Assembly: GCA_016302195.1 (NCBI GenBank)
Contig: JAEDOA010000075.1
Span: 1 to 7,528 of the forward strand
Direction of reading: 5' to 3'
Length of the DNA stretch: 7,528 nucleotides
Source of the DNA: Erysipelotrichaceae bacterium
GTDB lineage: Bacteria > Bacillota_I > Bacilli_A > Erysipelotrichales > Erysipelotrichaceae
Shown one piece after another: positions 6,863 to 7,528 of the stretch (its first letter is position 1; every line of letters starts with the position of its first letter). A program made the position numbers and the translations under genes. Under the pieces are notes generated by a model. That model saw nothing but the letters and a program-made list of their open reading frames with translations, was not told where the DNA came from and made no database searches.

Positions 6863-6946
6863 TTATTTGTTCTTGTTCTTCAAGAATTCTCTCATACGAG
6901 CTAATTCCTGTTCGTTATGCTTGTTGCAAGATTCTGCCCAAGTCAT
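6863..6946 (-). CDS. Predicted 27-residue small protein downstream of hsp20
   Basis: A 27-codon ORF on the minus strand beginning MTWAESCNKH and ending FLKNKNK with TAA. It is supported by AAGGTG seven bases (counted from AAGG) before the ATG, by its place between hsp20 and a strong terminator, and by ordinary codon choice. The product is hydrophilic and slightly basic, with one Cys (C7) and one Trp (W3). Residues 11-24 could form a charged helix. There is no membrane segment or signal peptide. It lies 87 bases after the hsp20 stop, with no clear promoter between, so it should be read from the CIRCE-controlled hsp20 transcript and be heat-induced. I do not recognise a family and propose no function. 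The alternative is an untranslated 3' region with a fortuitous ORF. Confidence 0.6.
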   Translation of the reverse strand: MTWAESCNKHNEQELARMREFLKNKNK

Positions 6947-6951
6947 AAACA

Positions 6952-6957
6952 CACCTT
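6952..6957 (-). promoter_or_regulatory. Ribosome binding site of the 27-residue ORF
   Basis: AAGGTG on the minus strand, within AGAAGGTG, with 5 bases between its last G and the ATG at 6946. A short dyad (CTTTC/GAAAG around ATTT) sits directly upstream and is too weak to be called a regulatory element. Confidence 0.6.
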
Positions 6958-6984
6958 CTTTCAAATGAAAGTGATAATAATTAA

Positions 6985-7011
6985 GTTATATCTTTCACTG
7001 TTGGATATAAC
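6985..7011 (-). other. Intercistronic hairpin between hsp20 and the 27-residue ORF
   Basis: On the minus strand GTTATATC (7011-7004) pairs perfectly with GATATAAC (6992-6985) around an 11-base loop. The stem is A/T-rich and is followed by TTAATTATTATC, not a T-run, so it is at best a weak terminator. It could be an RNA processing or stabilising element setting the ratio of the two products. Confidence 0.4.
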
Positions 7012-7033
7012 CATTTACATTCTAAAACAAGTT

Positions 7034-7432
7034 TTATTTAATATCAATATACTTGTTTGACTTGTCTTCAACCATTTCTTCTTTAGGAACAGCGATTTCA
7101 AGTATACCATTATTGAAGTTGGCACTAATTTGGCTTTGATCAATATTGCCTACATAGAAGCTTCTAGATTGAGAACCATAGAATCTTTCGCGATGAACAA
7201 CTTTGTTGTTTTCTTCGTTGTGTTCACTTGAGTTGGAAGCTTCAATAGTTAAATAACCATCATCAAGTGATAACTTAACATTTTCCTTACTATAACCAGC
7301 TAATTCCATTTTTAAGATATATTGATTATCAGTTTCAACAATATCAGTCTTCATAGAAGCAGAATTATTTGATTTAAAGAAATCATCGAATAAAGAATTT
7401 TCAAATTTAAAAGGGTTAACATAATATTTCAT
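7034..7432 (-). CDS. hsp20: Small heat-shock protein, Hsp20/alpha-crystallin family
   Basis: An ATP-independent holdase chaperone that binds unfolding proteins and keeps them soluble during stress; members form cytosolic oligomers. The 132 residues comprise a short N-terminal arm (1-25, rich in Phe and Asn), an alpha-crystallin domain (about 27-118) with the family's ELAGYSKENVKLSLDDGYL segment (43-61), the RSFYVG region (90-95), and the signature FNNGILEIAVPK (106-117). A C-terminal tail ends in YIDIK, whose I129-D-I131 is the IxI motif used for subunit assembly. The length is slightly below the common 140-150, the difference lying in the short N-terminal arm. AGGAG at 7447-7443 precedes the ATG by 10 bases, somewhat long. 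Two CIRCE operators at the promoter indicate HrcA repression. The gene seems to be first in a transcript that also covers the 27-residue ORF. Confidence 0.95.
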   Translation of the reverse strand: MKYYVNPFKFENSLFDDFFKSNNSASMKTDIVETDNQYILKMELAGYSKENVKLSLDDGYLTIEASNSSEHNEENNKVVHRERFYGSQSRSFYVGNIDQSQISANFNNGILEIAVPKEEMVEDKSNKYIDIK

Positions 7433-7451
7433 AAAATAACATCTCCTATCA

Positions 7452-7478
7452 TTAGCACTCTATTTACCCAAGTGCTAA
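7452..7478 (-). promoter_or_regulatory. CIRCE operator, promoter-proximal (HrcA binding site)
   Basis: TTAGCACTC, 9 bases, AAGTGCTAA: one mismatch from the consensus TTAGCACTC-N9-GAGTGCTAA. It begins 4 bases downstream of the -10 box and spans the predicted start of transcription near 7476. HrcA bound here would block initiation. Most of the repeat would also be transcribed, forming a stem-loop at the 5' end of the hsp20 mRNA. Confidence 0.95.
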
Positions 7479-7482
7479 TTAT

Positions 7483-7510
7483 ATTATACACCCCTATTTA
7501 GCACTGTCAA
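7483..7510 (-). promoter_or_regulatory. Consensus sigma-A promoter of hsp20
   Basis: On the minus strand a perfect TTGACA (7510-7505), a 16-base spacer and a perfect TATAAT (7488-7483). The predicted start near 7476 gives a leader of about 44 bases. Such a strong promoter fits a gene held down by a repressor and released in heat shock. Confidence 0.92.
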
Positions 7511-7524
7511 TACTAAAGTGCTAA
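7498..7524 (-). promoter_or_regulatory. CIRCE operator, promoter-distal (HrcA binding site)
   Basis: TTAGCACTG, 9 bases, AAGTGCTAA: two changes from the CIRCE consensus, both at the innermost arm positions. It fully covers the -35 box at 7510-7505. Its centre is 46 bases from that of the proximal site, so the promoter is sandwiched between two HrcA sites. Confidence 0.9.
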
Positions 7525-7528
7525 AAAA

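Overview
This is a compact, AT-rich window (about one third G+C by eye) from a low-G+C Gram-positive bacterium. The signs are strong AAGGAGG-type ribosome binding sites, sigma-A promoters with near-consensus boxes, CIRCE/HrcA heat-shock operators and a CBS-DRTGG-type manganese pyrophosphatase. A Firmicutes gut or anaerobe lineage such as Erysipelotrichia or Clostridia is plausible, but no rRNA or marker gene is present to settle it. Trp is encoded by TGG and none of the seven genes ends in TGA, though nothing shows a non-standard code.

Left block (1-2257, minus strand): a two-gene operon. A class I PLP-dependent aminotransferase, with an unusual N-terminal extension of about 85 residues, is followed by a HAD-superfamily phosphatase. 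The HAD start codon lies inside the last codons of the aminotransferase (8-base overlap), so the two are probably translationally coupled. They are divergently transcribed from the next block. The 92-bp gap holds back-to-back promoters and a dyad that could be a shared operator.

Central block (2350-6433, plus strand): a tight three-gene operon with gaps of 9 and 13 bases. It encodes a nucleotide-regulated family II inorganic pyrophosphatase (CBS-DRTGG-CBS-DHH-DHHA2), an M32 metallocarboxypeptidase and a nucleoside hydrolase of the RihA/RihB type whose usual second active-site His is Tyr. It ends at a clear rho-independent terminator (6440-6476). The genes suggest housekeeping salvage: peptide trimming, release of base and ribose from nucleosides, and removal of pyrophosphate.

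Intergenic stretch (6477-6824): no intact gene. It carries short protein-like fragments in two plus-strand frames, interrupted by stops, which could be the relic of a decayed gene.

Right block (6825-7528, minus strand): a heat-shock operon. A consensus sigma-A promoter is overlapped by two CIRCE operators and drives a small heat-shock protein (Hsp20). Downstream lies a 27-codon ORF with its own good ribosome binding site, followed by a strong terminator. This tiny ORF is the most interesting item in the window: a candidate HrcA-controlled microprotein co-transcribed with Hsp20.
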